Positions 1 to 8,995 of a stretch of DNA of 64,000 nucleotides are shown in pieces. How positions within the stretch are numbered: the first letter of the stretch is position 1; each line of letters opens with the position of its first letter. The notes below the pieces were generated by a model. It searched no databases and had not been told where the DNA came from. It saw nothing but the letters and a program-made list of their open reading frames with translations. The position numbers and the translations under genes are program-made. The DNA lies in assembly GCF_007860095.1 (NCBI RefSeq), contig NZ_SJPT01000006.1:248001-312000 (forward strand). The letters are read 5' to 3'. The stretch is from Novipirellula galeiformis (GTDB taxonomy: Bacteria; Planctomycetota; Planctomycetia; Pirellulales; Pirellulaceae).

Positions 1-1962
1 TTCGCCGGATAACCGTCGCGGGTTCATGCGCCACAGCAATTCGTTATGGGGATCGGCGGCACTGAGCGCCTCGTCGATCGGACGCTGAGACGTTTGCCGA
101 TAGGTGGCCGACAGCAGGATGCGCCGATGCAGCTTTTTCAAACTCCAGCCATCTTCAATGAACCGCGACGCGAGCCAGTCCAACAGCAACGGGTGCGTTG
201 GCGGAACACCTAGTTGTCCAAAATCGCTAGACGTCTCCACCAATCCCACGCCAAAGTGTTGTTGCCAAACACGATTGACGATCACGCGAGCGGTCAGCGG
301 GTTTTCGGGACTGGCAATCCAATCGGCCAATGCGGTGCGGCGTCCTGTCGAACGAAGCGACGCAGGCGGCGACGTAATCTCGGCGTCCCCGTCATCGAGC
401 AAGGTAATAAAGCCAGGAGCAATCGGCGTTTTGTCACTCGCGTCGGGAATGAACGTCTCGGGCGCGACCGGCCCTACATCGCTGGCGACGAAATCAATGG
501 CGGGAAGTGGTTCGGGTTTGATCGCGTCAAACTCCGCCAACTTTTTGTGCAGTGCTTGCCGCTCTTGTTCTTGTTCCTCACTCAACCACTTTGACAACTT
601 GTCGTAGGGCAGATCGAATTGTCGCTCAGCGAGCGAGGCAATTTGGTGTTCATAGGGAGTCCGTTCGTGCGGCTGCTTGTGGATCATCGCCTTAATTTCC
701 GCGATGAATTTATCCGCTTTCTCACGAGTCGCATGTTGGATCGCCACGGGATATTCGATTTCACGTAATCGCTCACGAATCTCGGATGTCGCAGCTTCCC
801 ATTTTGCATACTCGGCTTGATAGACGCGTCGCGTTTCCGCATCGGCGACGGGATGCCCCTCAGTGGGCTGAAACGCAGCAAAGAAGGCCTTGATGCGAAA
901 GAAGTCCTTTTGCAACAAAGGATCAAATTTATGGTCGTGGCATCGAGCACACTTCAATCCTTGCGCTAGAAAAACGTCGCTCGTCGTTTCGGTGATGTCG
1001 TTTAAGATTTCATGCCACTGTGTCTCGACATCGCGTTGATTGTGTTCGTAGATCCAATGCCTCAGGTACATCGTGGCGATGTGGGCATCACGATTACCTG
1101 GATCGATTTCGTCGCCGGCCAGTTGTTCACGAATAAAGCGGTCATACGATTTGTCTTCGTTAAATGACCGAATGACGTAGTCGCGATAGAGATGAGCGTG
1201 GGGGCGTACGTGGTCGGCGCGATAACCATCCGAGTCAGCATACCGGACAAGATCGAGCCAGTGCCGTGCTTGGCTCTCGCCGTACGCTTCACTTTGCAAC
1301 AAGCGATCGACCATCGCCTGGTAATCAAAATCAGCGGAGGAGGCTGCTTTGATTGCCGCTTCATCGGGTGGTAACCCCGTGATCGCAAAATGGACGCGGC
1401 GAACCAGCGTCAGCGGGTCGGCTTCGAAAGAGGGAGCGAGGTTTTCGCTTTCCAGACGCGTGAGAATGAAACGATCCAAATCGCCACGACACCAATCGTC
1501 ACGCACGGTCGCGGGTGGCTTGGGGTCGCGAATCGGTTGGTAACACCACCACTCGCGGTCTTGCTCGCTGATGGTCGGCGGTGGTTCGATCGTAACATCC
1601 GCAGGCCAAGGAGCTCCGGCGGCAATCCACTTTACCAAACCTGCGATCGGCTCGTCTTGGAGTGGTTCTTCGGGTGGCATTTCAAACGACTCGTACCGCA
1701 GCGCCTCCACCAACAAACTTTCGTCCGGATTGCCGACCACGATTGCGGGCCCCGATTCGCCGCCTTCGAGCAACTGCTCAAGCGTCGTGAGTTGCAGTCC
1801 CCCTTCTTGTTTCGTCTCGCCATGGCACTTGATACAGTGCTGAGTCAGCGTCGGCCGAACGTGGATTTCAAATAGATTACGCTCTTCGCGAGAGAGTTGC
1901 TGGCAAACAGCTTGTCCGCAAAATAGAAATCCGGCGAAGAGGGCAAGCGAAATGCGATGCAC
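1..1962 (-). CDS. PSD1 / planctomycete cytochrome C domain protein (partial, 3' end outside window)
   Basis: Reading the minus strand from a GTG at 1962 gives an uninterrupted frame to the window edge (654 codons). It starts with a signal peptide (VHRISLALFAGFLFCGQ), followed by a single haem-binding CIKCH at about residue 42 and a MPP motif near residue 93. This is the PSCyt1 pattern. A DUF1549-like block (around DLDRFILTRLESENL) and a DUF1553 start (ADWIASPENPLTARVIVNRVW) follow, and the frame still runs at LLWRMNPRRLSGE. Such proteins are very abundant in Planctomycetes, are exported, and often sit beside DUF1501 proteins; their function is not firmly known (a role in degradation of complex organic matter is often suggested). 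No ATG fits the signal peptide, so GTG is chosen; no Shine-Dalgarno is seen. There is a second CxxCH (CARCH) near residue 322, inside the DUF1549 region. The 3' end and any downstream partner lie outside the window. Confidence 0.9.
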   Translation of the reverse strand, partial: MHRISLALFAGFLFCGQAVCQQLSREERNLFEIHVRPTLTQHCIKCHGETKQEGGLQLTTLEQLLEGGESGPAIVVGNPDESLLVEALRYESFEMPPEEPLQDEPIAGLVKWIAAGAPWPADVTIEPPPTISEQDREWWCYQPIRDPKPPATVRDDWCRGDLDRFILTRLESENLAPSFEADPLTLVRRVHFAITGLPPDEAAIKAASSADFDYQAMVDRLLQSEAYGESQARHWLDLVRYADSDGYRADHVRPHAHLYRDYVIRSFNEDKSYDRFIREQLAGDEIDPGNRDAHIATMYLRHWIYEHNQRDVETQWHEILNDITETTSDVFLAQGLKCARCHDHKFDPLLQKDFFRIKAFFAAFQPTEGHPVADAETRRVYQAEYAKWEAATSEIRERLREIEYPVAIQHATREKADKFIAEIKAMIHKQPHERTPYEHQIASLAERQFDLPYDKLSKWLSEEQEQERQALHKKLAEFDAIKPEPLPAIDFVASDVGPVAPETFIPDASDKTPIAPGFITLLDDGDAEITSPPASLRSTGRRTALADWIASPENPLTARVIVNRVWQQHFGVGLVETSSDFGQLGVPPTHPLLLDWLASRFIEDGWSLKKLHRRILLSATYRQTSQRPIDEALSAADPHNELLWRMNPRRLSGE

Positions 1963-2242
1963 GATACGGCCGTTTTTAGGAGGGGGGGCGGGCAGGAGAG
2001 ATCGAGCCGAGCTCCATCGCCGCGGAGCTCAATCGCCTCCAATTATACACGATCGCGACCGCGGGGGAATTTCAATCCGATTTGCCCCAACGCCCGTCAC
2101 CACTCGATCTCGTGCTTACCCGCCGGTTGGCGTCCCCCCCGCTATCGGATCAACGGCAGCGTCAGCGCCGTGGAATCCACATTTTGGCATCACCCCATCG
2201 CGTGACTCTTGAAGGTTGTGTGATTGCGACTTTCCCAGCAAA

Positions 2243-2326
2243 TCATCACTCGACGCGTTAGCGAGGGAACGAGAGCGAGGGAACGAGCCAAGAATGAGAT
2301 TCCCTCGCTTACGCTTTGGGTGATCA
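2243..2326. repeat. Dispersed palindromic repeat, copy 1 (diverged)
   Basis: Left arm carries GACGCGTTAGCGAGGGA and right arm TCCCTCGCTTACGCTTTGG. Inside the left part a 14 bp unit (AGCGAGGGAACGAG) is tandemly duplicated at about 2260-2287. It is the same family as the copies at 38.9, 46.0, 46.1, 53.5 and 54.9 kb. It lies in the gap between the divergent genes starting at 1962 and 2428. No other feature was recognised in that gap. Confidence 0.75.
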
Positions 2327-2427
2327 ATAACGCTCGTCCTGTGGGGAACATCTGGCCCCCGCTTCGGCGCAATGATTGGATTAAACTGTGCTAACAATCT
2401 CCATTTCCCCCCCAAAAAAATGAATGC

Positions 2428-5352
2428 ATGATGAAGATGAGCCGACGCGATCGAACTCTTCCCATTGTCGCGGTGCTGTTGAGTCTGATCGGCCTGGTAG
2501 GCGAAGTTTCAGGCCAACGTTCCCCCACGCCAGCACCGCTTCAAATCTCCGGCGTGTATCCGCATTTGACGATGCACAACCAGGAAAACGAGTGCGGAAC
2601 GGGCGCGGTCGTGCCATGGCAGGGAGAGCTTTGGGCGATCACGTACGCACCCCACCGACCGGCGGGATCGACCGACAAGCTCTATCAAATCACCCCCGAT
2701 TTACAGCAGAAAATCGTTGCCGCCAGCGTTGGTGGAACGCCTGCCAATCGCATGATCCATCGCGAGTCGAATCAGCTGCTGATTGGCCCCTACCTCATCG
2801 ACGATCAAAAAAAAATCCGCGTCATTCCGCCGACCTCGATGTACGGACGATTGACGGGCAACGCACGCCACTTGGTTGCCCCCGCGAACAAGGTTTATTA
2901 CGCCACGATGGAAGAAGGACTGTATTCGGTCGACGTCAACACATTGGAGGTTGAATGCCACATCCGTGACGGCAACGGCGGCGCTCCGAAACTCGGGCTC
3001 GTGAGCGAATTGCCGGGCTATCACGGCAAAGGGTTGTATTCGGGTCAAGGTCGCGTCGTTTACAGCAACAATGGGCAAGCGGGGCCTGAGGCGCAAGCCG
3101 ACCCCACGGTTGCCTCCGGAGCGTTGGGGCAATGGTTCGGCGAAGGCGATTGGGAATTGGTTCGCCGCAACCAGTTCACCGAAGTCACGGGCCCCGCAGG
3201 CATCATGGGCAGCGAAAATCCGCAAACCGACCCGATTTGGACGCTCGGTTGGGACGCCCGTTCGCTTGTCCTTGGTTTGTTGGAAGAGGGCGTTTGGCGA
3301 TACTACCGTTTGCCCAAAGCGAGCCACAGCTACGACGGAGCGCATGGTTGGAATACCGAATGGCCGCGCATCCGCGAGATTGGCGAGACCGATTTGTTGG
3401 CGACGATGCACGGCACCTTTTGGCGATTTCCCGCTGGGTTTTCGCGATCCAATTCCGCAGGCATCTCACCGCGTTCGAATTACTTGAAGGTCGTCGGCGA
3501 CTTCTGCCGTTGGCAAGATCGGATCGTGCTGGGGTGCGATGACTCGGCGAACTCCGAATTCCTCAATACGCGTTCCTTCAAAGCCAAGCACGCCGCGGCG
3601 GTACAGTCCAATTCCAATCTGTGGTTCGTGGATCCGAGTCGCCTCGATCAACTTGGCCCCGCAATCGGACGCGGCAATGTTTGGTTGCGTGAGGACACCA
3701 AGCCAAGTCAGATCAGCGACCCTTATCTGTTTTCCGGCTACGACTATCGACAATTACACCTCCGCCACGGATCCGACCACAGCGTGAGCTTCCAACTCGA
3801 AGTCGACCGTCAAGGAAACGACCATTGGGAATCCCTGCGCACGATCACGGTGCCACCGGGTCAAGCGGTGTCGCATCTGTTTACCGCCGAGGAGTCGGGG
3901 GCCTGGATCCGCTTGGTCAGCGTTGCAGCTGCCCGCGGAGTGACAGCGAATTTCCAGTATCGCAATCGTGATCAACGCAACTCGCAAAACGACGCCCAAT
4001 TCGCCGGAATCGCCACTCCCACTACGGCTCCGGCCAGCTACGGGCTGATGCGTAGTCTCGCGTATGACAAGCTTGGCATTGCCGCATCGGCGGATTCCAG
4101 CGGAGACGACGTCGCCTATTATGAAATGAATCAAGCGATGGAAATTGTTCCCGTTGCCAACCCCGATGCAGCGAGAACACTGGTTGCCGCCGTCCAGCAA
4201 CCTCGCGGATCGATCACGGTAGACGAAGCCTCCGTGGTTGTGATCGAAGCAGGCGAACGCTACCGAATCCCTAAACGAGATGGCTATGAACTCCCGGCCG
4301 CACCCGCCCCAAAAGCGGGCAAGTCCTTGGCCGAATACATGCCGGAAAGCCTTGCAAAAAACGCGACGGTGACGGTCAGCTCGACGTTGCAAGGCTATGC
4401 GGCTGATCGTGCGGTCGATGGGATTGTGTCGGACGAGTCACGTTGGATCAGCGAGGCCTCGGGCAACCACTGGATCGAACTCGATCTGAAGTCGCCCAAA
4501 ACATTCCAAAGCATTTGGGTCGTCACGGGCTGGTTAAACAATCCACAGTATGTCACCGCCAACTTTGATGTCCAATTTCACGACGGCCAAGATTGGAAAA
4601 CGATTCCGGGGGGCGAGATTCGCGAGAACCGGTTGATTGAACGGGAGATCGCGTTGCAGTCACCGATCACCGCCCAACGGGTACGAATCGTTGCGAAGAC
4701 AAGCGGTTTCATGCGTGTCTACGAAGTCGCGTTGTTTGATCGAAAATTGGACATCACGCAACCTCCGAATGGGTTTGGGATCGCGCGGGTTTGTCGCGAA
4801 GTGGCAACCGAACGTGACTTATTGAATTTGCATGGCACGTTTTATGAACTGCCCGCTCGAAACGCTCAGGGGCTAGCCAAAATGCGCCCCATCGCAACTC
4901 ACGGATTGAGCATTCACGATTTTTGCTCTCACAACGGTTTGTTGTTGTTCACGGGGATAGATGGCAACACCCGCAGCAAAAACATCTTCCGCAGTGCCGA
5001 TGGACGTGTCGCCGTCTGGGCAGGTGTCGTTGATGATCTTTGGAAACTTGGCAAACCACGCGGCGTCGGCGGACCGTGGAAGAACACGGCGGTGAAGCGT
5101 GATCAGCCCTCCGATCGGTACCTGATGACCGCCTACGATCGAAAGCGAGTTGCGATGCTCGCCCACACCGACACGACGATTCGCATCGAGGTCGACGTCG
5201 ATGGCACCGGCATGTGGATGCCCTATCAAGCGTTCGCGTTGAAGGCGAACGAGCCCATCGAGCACGATTTCCCAGAGGGCTTCAGCGCCTATTGGGTGCG
5301 AGCGATCAGCGATACCGATACGACGGCATCGGTGACGTTCACGTACGAGTAG
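2428..5352 (+). CDS. Secreted protein with F5/8 type C (discoidin-like) domain
   Basis: A 974-residue protein of unknown role with an N-terminal signal peptide (residues 1-30, ending around EVSGQ). Several ATGs lie close together (2428, 2431, 2437), so the exact start is uncertain. Residues ~635-770 look like a discoidin / F5/8 type C carbohydrate-binding fold (AVDGIVSDESRWIS, HWIELDLKSPKTFQSIWVV, QRVRIVAKTSGFMRVYEV). The parts before and after it resemble each other: both contain an HGTF(W/Y) motif (residues ~327 and ~800) and end in a beta-rich segment with PPGQAVSHLF / KANEPIEHDF and an SG.W.R / SAYWVR pattern. This suggests a duplicated module split by the discoidin domain. It stands alone between oppositely oriented genes; the C45-family gene downstream converges on it with only about 46 bp between stops. 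Probably extracellular, glycan-related; substrate cannot be told. Confidence 0.8.
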   Translation: MMKMSRRDRTLPIVAVLLSLIGLVGEVSGQRSPTPAPLQISGVYPHLTMHNQENECGTGAVVPWQGELWAITYAPHRPAGSTDKLYQITPDLQQKIVAASVGGTPANRMIHRESNQLLIGPYLIDDQKKIRVIPPTSMYGRLTGNARHLVAPANKVYYATMEEGLYSVDVNTLEVECHIRDGNGGAPKLGLVSELPGYHGKGLYSGQGRVVYSNNGQAGPEAQADPTVASGALGQWFGEGDWELVRRNQFTEVTGPAGIMGSENPQTDPIWTLGWDARSLVLGLLEEGVWRYYRLPKASHSYDGAHGWNTEWPRIREIGETDLLATMHGTFWRFPAGFSRSNSAGISPRSNYLKVVGDFCRWQDRIVLGCDDSANSEFLNTRSFKAKHAAAVQSNSNLWFVDPSRLDQLGPAIGRGNVWLREDTKPSQISDPYLFSGYDYRQLHLRHGSDHSVSFQLEVDRQGNDHWESLRTITVPPGQAVSHLFTAEESGAWIRLVSVAAARGVTANFQYRNRDQRNSQNDAQFAGIATPTTAPASYGLMRSLAYDKLGIAASADSSGDDVAYYEMNQAMEIVPVANPDAARTLVAAVQQPRGSITVDEASVVVIEAGERYRIPKRDGYELPAAPAPKAGKSLAEYMPESLAKNATVTVSSTLQGYAADRAVDGIVSDESRWISEASGNHWIELDLKSPKTFQSIWVVTGWLNNPQYVTANFDVQFHDGQDWKTIPGGEIRENRLIEREIALQSPITAQRVRIVAKTSGFMRVYEVALFDRKLDITQPPNGFGIARVCREVATERDLLNLHGTFYELPARNAQGLAKMRPIATHGLSIHDFCSHNGLLLFTGIDGNTRSKNIFRSADGRVAVWAGVVDDLWKLGKPRGVGGPWKNTAVKRDQPSDRYLMTAYDRKRVAMLAHTDTTIRIEVDVDGTGMWMPYQAFALKANEPIEHDFPEGFSAYWVRAISDTDTTASVTFTYE

Positions 5353-5398
5353 CCGCCGGTGGATGACGCCACCGGCGATTCAAGAATCGGCCACGCAC

Positions 5399-7264
5399 TT
5401 ATTGGGCTGCTGCACTCGTCGTGGCGGCCGAGCGTTCGATGGCGGGGGTTTCAGCCCTGACTTCGCGAAGCAGCGACGTCAAATCAATTTTGACGTAGGG
5501 GCGATTCGCGGCGATTTCGTTATGCGTGGCATTGGCAACGTAAAAGACACCGTCTTCGGGCACGAACAACACGTTGTGCAGATTCGATGACATCGCGACC
5601 GGTCGGCTCATCAACCATTTTGCCCCCTCCACATCGATCTCGCCGTAACGCTGTTGTACTCGTTCACGCAGTTTTTCCAGACGACTTCCCGAGGACAACA
5701 CGACCGCATCGGCAATCCCTTCGCCGAGCCGCTCATGCGTTTGTCCCGGCATGATGAACTCCACCGACTCGGGGACCGCAGCCACACCGACAGCTCGATT
5801 GGTTTTGCCGTCGGCAAATACATAGTAGTACTCGCAGGTCCGCGGATTGTTTTTCCACAAATCCATCACTTCGTCCAACGTCGTACATTCCTCGAGTGCG
5901 CGCCGCATCAACGTTGCCATCGGGACGCCATCCCACAACCCTTCGCCACCGCCGCCCATCTCGCCAAGCGAAATGGCTTGGTCGTTCATGCCGCTGACGC
6001 TGCCGATGAATCCGGCGTAGCCAATATTCCCAAACGCATGCTTGCCATCGATGGCCACGATGAAGGTGGTGGCCGCATCTTGCAACCCGATCGTCGTCAT
6101 GTAATCCAAAACGCGACCGTGATAGAGTTTGCCATCCTTGGTCGCGTTGCCAAACACGGCAAATCCGGAACAGTGGAACAGTTCGGGAAAGACGTTGATG
6201 GCGTGCGCCGTCCGCGGCTCGAGATTCATCGCCTTGGCAAACGCAAGGGTCTCGCGTTTGTGATCTTCGGGGATATGCGGAGCAAGTCGTTTGTAAGCGG
6301 CATCGAGCTCGTAGCGAAACCATTTCCCCGAACGAATCGTGTTGACCGTGCCAAAGGTGTAGAGGACCGAGTCAATGCAGCGTCGTGATTCTTCCGCGAG
6401 TAGGCGGCCGTGAGCGAACCCGACTTCCTCGGGAGTGCCTTTGAGCAACGCGACGCGATGCCCGTCGATCCAGCGCAATTCGCCATTCGCCACCGTACGA
6501 GGCTTTTGCAGCGGTGAAGTCAAGAGACGCGATGGAGCGGCAATCTCCACCCCACGGCGAACTCCGCGTGCCAGGGTCTGCTCTAGCTCACGTCGCTCTA
6601 CCGCAACCGCTTCAAACCCAGGCCAATCGTCCACGCCTTGCGCGACCGGCAGCCCCTCTTGGATCGTTAGCTGTACGCGATGTTGATCACGGACCTTCAC
6701 GTCGAGCCGTTTGCCCTGGTCGAGAAATTGCAGGGTAACGTCATCGCCAATCGCCCATTGTTGCGACGGGGCATCGAAATTCATCTTCAACATGCCCGTT
6801 AACATTTGGGCAACCACCGATGCGTCGGCTTGCTGAAGCATCGGTACATAGGTGCTCACCATGGAACCGGATCCGATCAACCGGTCCGTCATTCCCAGCG
6901 GCGACAATTGGTCTGCCGAGTCGACATCGCCAGCGCCGATAAAGACGGTTTTGTGATTCGGCAACGCCAAGGCAGTTGCGTCCGCGCGACGGCGAATCTG
7001 AACGCTGTAGTCGCTGTGGATCAAATCGAAATCAAACGACTGAGCATCGTAGCGGACCAACCGCCCATCGACGTGTTGGATCTTGCCATCGACGAACACG
7101 TCAATCTCGGCAGTGGCGGAAAAGGCCTTCGCTTGTCCTGAAAAACAAGACAGGATGGGCTGCAAGTTTTGGGCCAGGGGTTGGGCGTTCACTTCCGCCT
7201 GAACCGGTGCCACGGTGATACACAACAGCATGCAAGCAACCGCACGCACAAGAAAAGCATTCAT
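5399..7264 (-). CDS. C45-family autoproteolytic acyltransferase/hydrolase with N-terminal extension
   Basis: A 621-residue exported protein if started at the ATG at 7264, which gives a clean signal peptide (MNAFLVRAVACMLLC...PVQA). The frame is open upstream to 7456, and a second ATG (7309) only adds a polar n-region. Residues ~30-260 are beta-rich and resemble a LolA/outer-membrane-carrier-type or DUF2092-like region (weak). The C-terminal part is the Ntn-hydrolase C45 type: GTPEEVGFAHGRLL, then FHCSGFAVFG with candidate nucleophile Cys365, KLYHGRVLDY and NIGYAGFIGSVSGMND. In the family, Cys becomes N-terminal after self-cleavage and the enzyme acts on amide or acyl bonds (acyl-CoA:6-APA acyltransferase-like). 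A prosegment of 364 residues is unusually long. Substrate unknown. Confidence 0.82.
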   Translation of the reverse strand: MNAFLVRAVACMLLCITVAPVQAEVNAQPLAQNLQPILSCFSGQAKAFSATAEIDVFVDGKIQHVDGRLVRYDAQSFDFDLIHSDYSVQIRRRADATALALPNHKTVFIGAGDVDSADQLSPLGMTDRLIGSGSMVSTYVPMLQQADASVVAQMLTGMLKMNFDAPSQQWAIGDDVTLQFLDQGKRLDVKVRDQHRVQLTIQEGLPVAQGVDDWPGFEAVAVERRELEQTLARGVRRGVEIAAPSRLLTSPLQKPRTVANGELRWIDGHRVALLKGTPEEVGFAHGRLLAEESRRCIDSVLYTFGTVNTIRSGKWFRYELDAAYKRLAPHIPEDHKRETLAFAKAMNLEPRTAHAINVFPELFHCSGFAVFGNATKDGKLYHGRVLDYMTTIGLQDAATTFIVAIDGKHAFGNIGYAGFIGSVSGMNDQAISLGEMGGGGEGLWDGVPMATLMRRALEECTTLDEVMDLWKNNPRTCEYYYVFADGKTNRAVGVAAVPESVEFIMPGQTHERLGEGIADAVVLSSGSRLEKLRERVQQRYGEIDVEGAKWLMSRPVAMSSNLHNVLFVPEDGVFYVANATHNEIAANRPYVKIDLTSLLREVRAETPAIERSAATTSAAAQ

Positions 7265-7601
7265 TCTGAGTCGACGGGGGGTTTGGGAAATTTGGGACGA
7301 GACGGACATCAACGCGATGTCCCGATCGCCGGTACAACGGCCGCCAGTGTAACGTGCGACCGCGATTGAAAACCGGACACAGTGTACACCACGCTCGCGG
7401 GGGATGCGATTCCCAAAAAAAAACTCCCCGCGGAGACCGGAGCGACGCGCTGTCACCGTTGGGGCAAGGCGAACCGCTTCGCTTTTTCGCTGCCCGAGGT
7501 CGACCGGCTATCTTCGGGGGGCGATTGCAGCAAAAAACGTGAGTAGACTAGGTGGCCACGTCACTCGCCTTCTACCCTCCCATCTCCAAGAGTCTCCCTT
7601 G

Positions 7602-8876
7602 ATGAACATGTTGACGAATACTCGTCGTGCCGCCGCGATCTCTTGCGCGTTTGCAGTGATATGCACTCTGTTTTGCACCGTTGCCGGATTTGGCCAAGAG
7701 TCGGCCCCATGGTCGGCAAACCCGCAACGCGTCAAGAAACTGAGTGCCCAAAATGAATTCAACTATGACGAGTCCAAGGTCCCCGCCTACGAACTTCCCG
7801 ATCCGTTGACAATGAACGACTCAACGAAGGTAGAAACGGGCGAACAATGGATGAACCAACGTCGCGGCGAAGTCCTCGAACTCTTCCGCGACCAAGTCTA
7901 TGGTCGCCGTCCCGAGACAAAATACGAAGTGCAATTTGAAACGACCGCGGAGTTGAAGGATGCCTTCGATGGGCTCGCGACGGGACGAAGCATGAAGGCC
8001 ATCGTGACGATCGAGAATCGAAGCTTCGAGTTCCCCTTCGTTGTTTTCACGCCGAATCACACGTCTGGGAAAACCCCTGCGGTGATTGCAATCAACAACC
8101 GCTATGTGATTCCGCTGGAAAAAGCGGTAGCAGAGGCGGATCCGTTCTGGCCCGTGAAAACGATGCTGCAGCGAGGCTACGCCGCGGCGACGTTTTACAC
8201 CTCCGACGTCGATCCCGATAACAAAAACGGATACGCCGACGGCATCCGCTCCTTTTTCGCCGACGGCCAAGCCCCTGCCGACGATGCGTGGCGTAGTCTG
8301 TCCGCGTGGGGATGGGGGGCCAGCCGTGTACTGGACTACTTAGCGACCGTGCCCAGCGTCGATGCGACTCGTATCGCCGTGGTGGGACATTCGCGTGGCG
8401 GCAAGGCCGCGCTTTGGAGTGCGGCGGAAGACTCGCGATTCGCGGCCGCGTACAGCAACAACTCGGGCTGCGGCGGTGCGGCACTCTCACGGCGAACCTA
8501 CGGTGAAACCGTCAAACGAATCACGACGGCGTTTCCCCATTGGTTCTGTGCCAATTTTACAGCCTACGCCGGACGTGAGTCGGAACTGCCCGTCGACCAA
8601 CACGAAGCGATCGCGTTGGTGGCACCTCGGGCAGTCTATGTGGCCAGCGCGGATGAGGATCTGTGGGCAGACCCTCGTGGCGAATACGGCTCGCTCGTCG
8701 CAGCAGCGCCCGTGTTCAAGCTGCTCGGCAAAGAATCGATCCACGAGCAAGCAATGCCAGCGATCAATCAACCGCGGATTGCGGGCCAAACCGGCTACCA
8801 CATTCGCAGTGGAGGTCACGGACTCGAGCAATCCGATTGGAACCACTTCCTCGATTTCTTGGACAACGTTTTGTAG
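7602..8876 (+). CDS. CE15-like glucuronoyl esterase (alpha/beta hydrolase)
   Basis: A 424-residue secreted hydrolase. The ATG at 7602 starts a signal peptide (MNMLTNTRRAAAISCAF...GFGQ); the open frame upstream to 7404 lacks a credible leader. The nucleophile elbow reads GHSRGGK with Ser264, and Arg266 matches the oxyanion Arg of the CE15 G-x-S-R-x-G-K signature. SNNSGCGGAALSRR and the acid region (ASADEDLWADPRGE) follow, then His406 in SGGHGLEQSDW. CE15 enzymes cleave the ester between 4-O-methyl-glucuronate of xylan and lignin alcohols; marine bacterial relatives may act on other uronate esters. It diverges from the C45 gene across ~340 bp, so a shared regulatory region is possible. A short duplication (AACGTTTTGTAGTA twice) covers its stop codon. 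Confidence 0.87.
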   Translation: MNMLTNTRRAAAISCAFAVICTLFCTVAGFGQESAPWSANPQRVKKLSAQNEFNYDESKVPAYELPDPLTMNDSTKVETGEQWMNQRRGEVLELFRDQVYGRRPETKYEVQFETTAELKDAFDGLATGRSMKAIVTIENRSFEFPFVVFTPNHTSGKTPAVIAINNRYVIPLEKAVAEADPFWPVKTMLQRGYAAATFYTSDVDPDNKNGYADGIRSFFADGQAPADDAWRSLSAWGWGASRVLDYLATVPSVDATRIAVVGHSRGGKAALWSAAEDSRFAAAYSNNSGCGGAALSRRTYGETVKRITTAFPHWFCANFTAYAGRESELPVDQHEAIALVAPRAVYVASADEDLWADPRGEYGSLVAAAPVFKLLGKESIHEQAMPAINQPRIAGQTGYHIRSGGHGLEQSDWNHFLDFLDNVL

Positions 8877-8905
8877 TAAACGTTTTGTAGTAAACGGTTC
8901 GAGGC

Positions 8906-8945
8906 AAAAAAAACGCTGGCCGCAGGAAGATTCCCGCGGCCAGCG
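8906..8945 (-). terminator. Rho-independent terminator of the ribonucleotide reductase gene
   Basis: Stem CGCTGGCCGC (8914-8923) pairs perfectly with GCGGCCAGCG (8936-8945) around a 12-nt loop. Eight A on the plus strand (8906-8913) give a U-tract on the minus-strand transcript. It lies about 50 bp past the stop of the minus-strand gene ending at 8996 and faces the end of the esterase gene. Confidence 0.85.
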
Positions 8946-8995
8946 TCGTTGAGACTCCTCACCCACAAATCGGAGGGGGAGGGGAGAGCAGCGAA

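Noticed and set aside
2701-3411. Minus-strand open frame of 236 codons inside the discoidin gene
   Set aside because: Shadow of a GC-rich coding gene; no domain, and the plus frame has signal peptide and domain structure.
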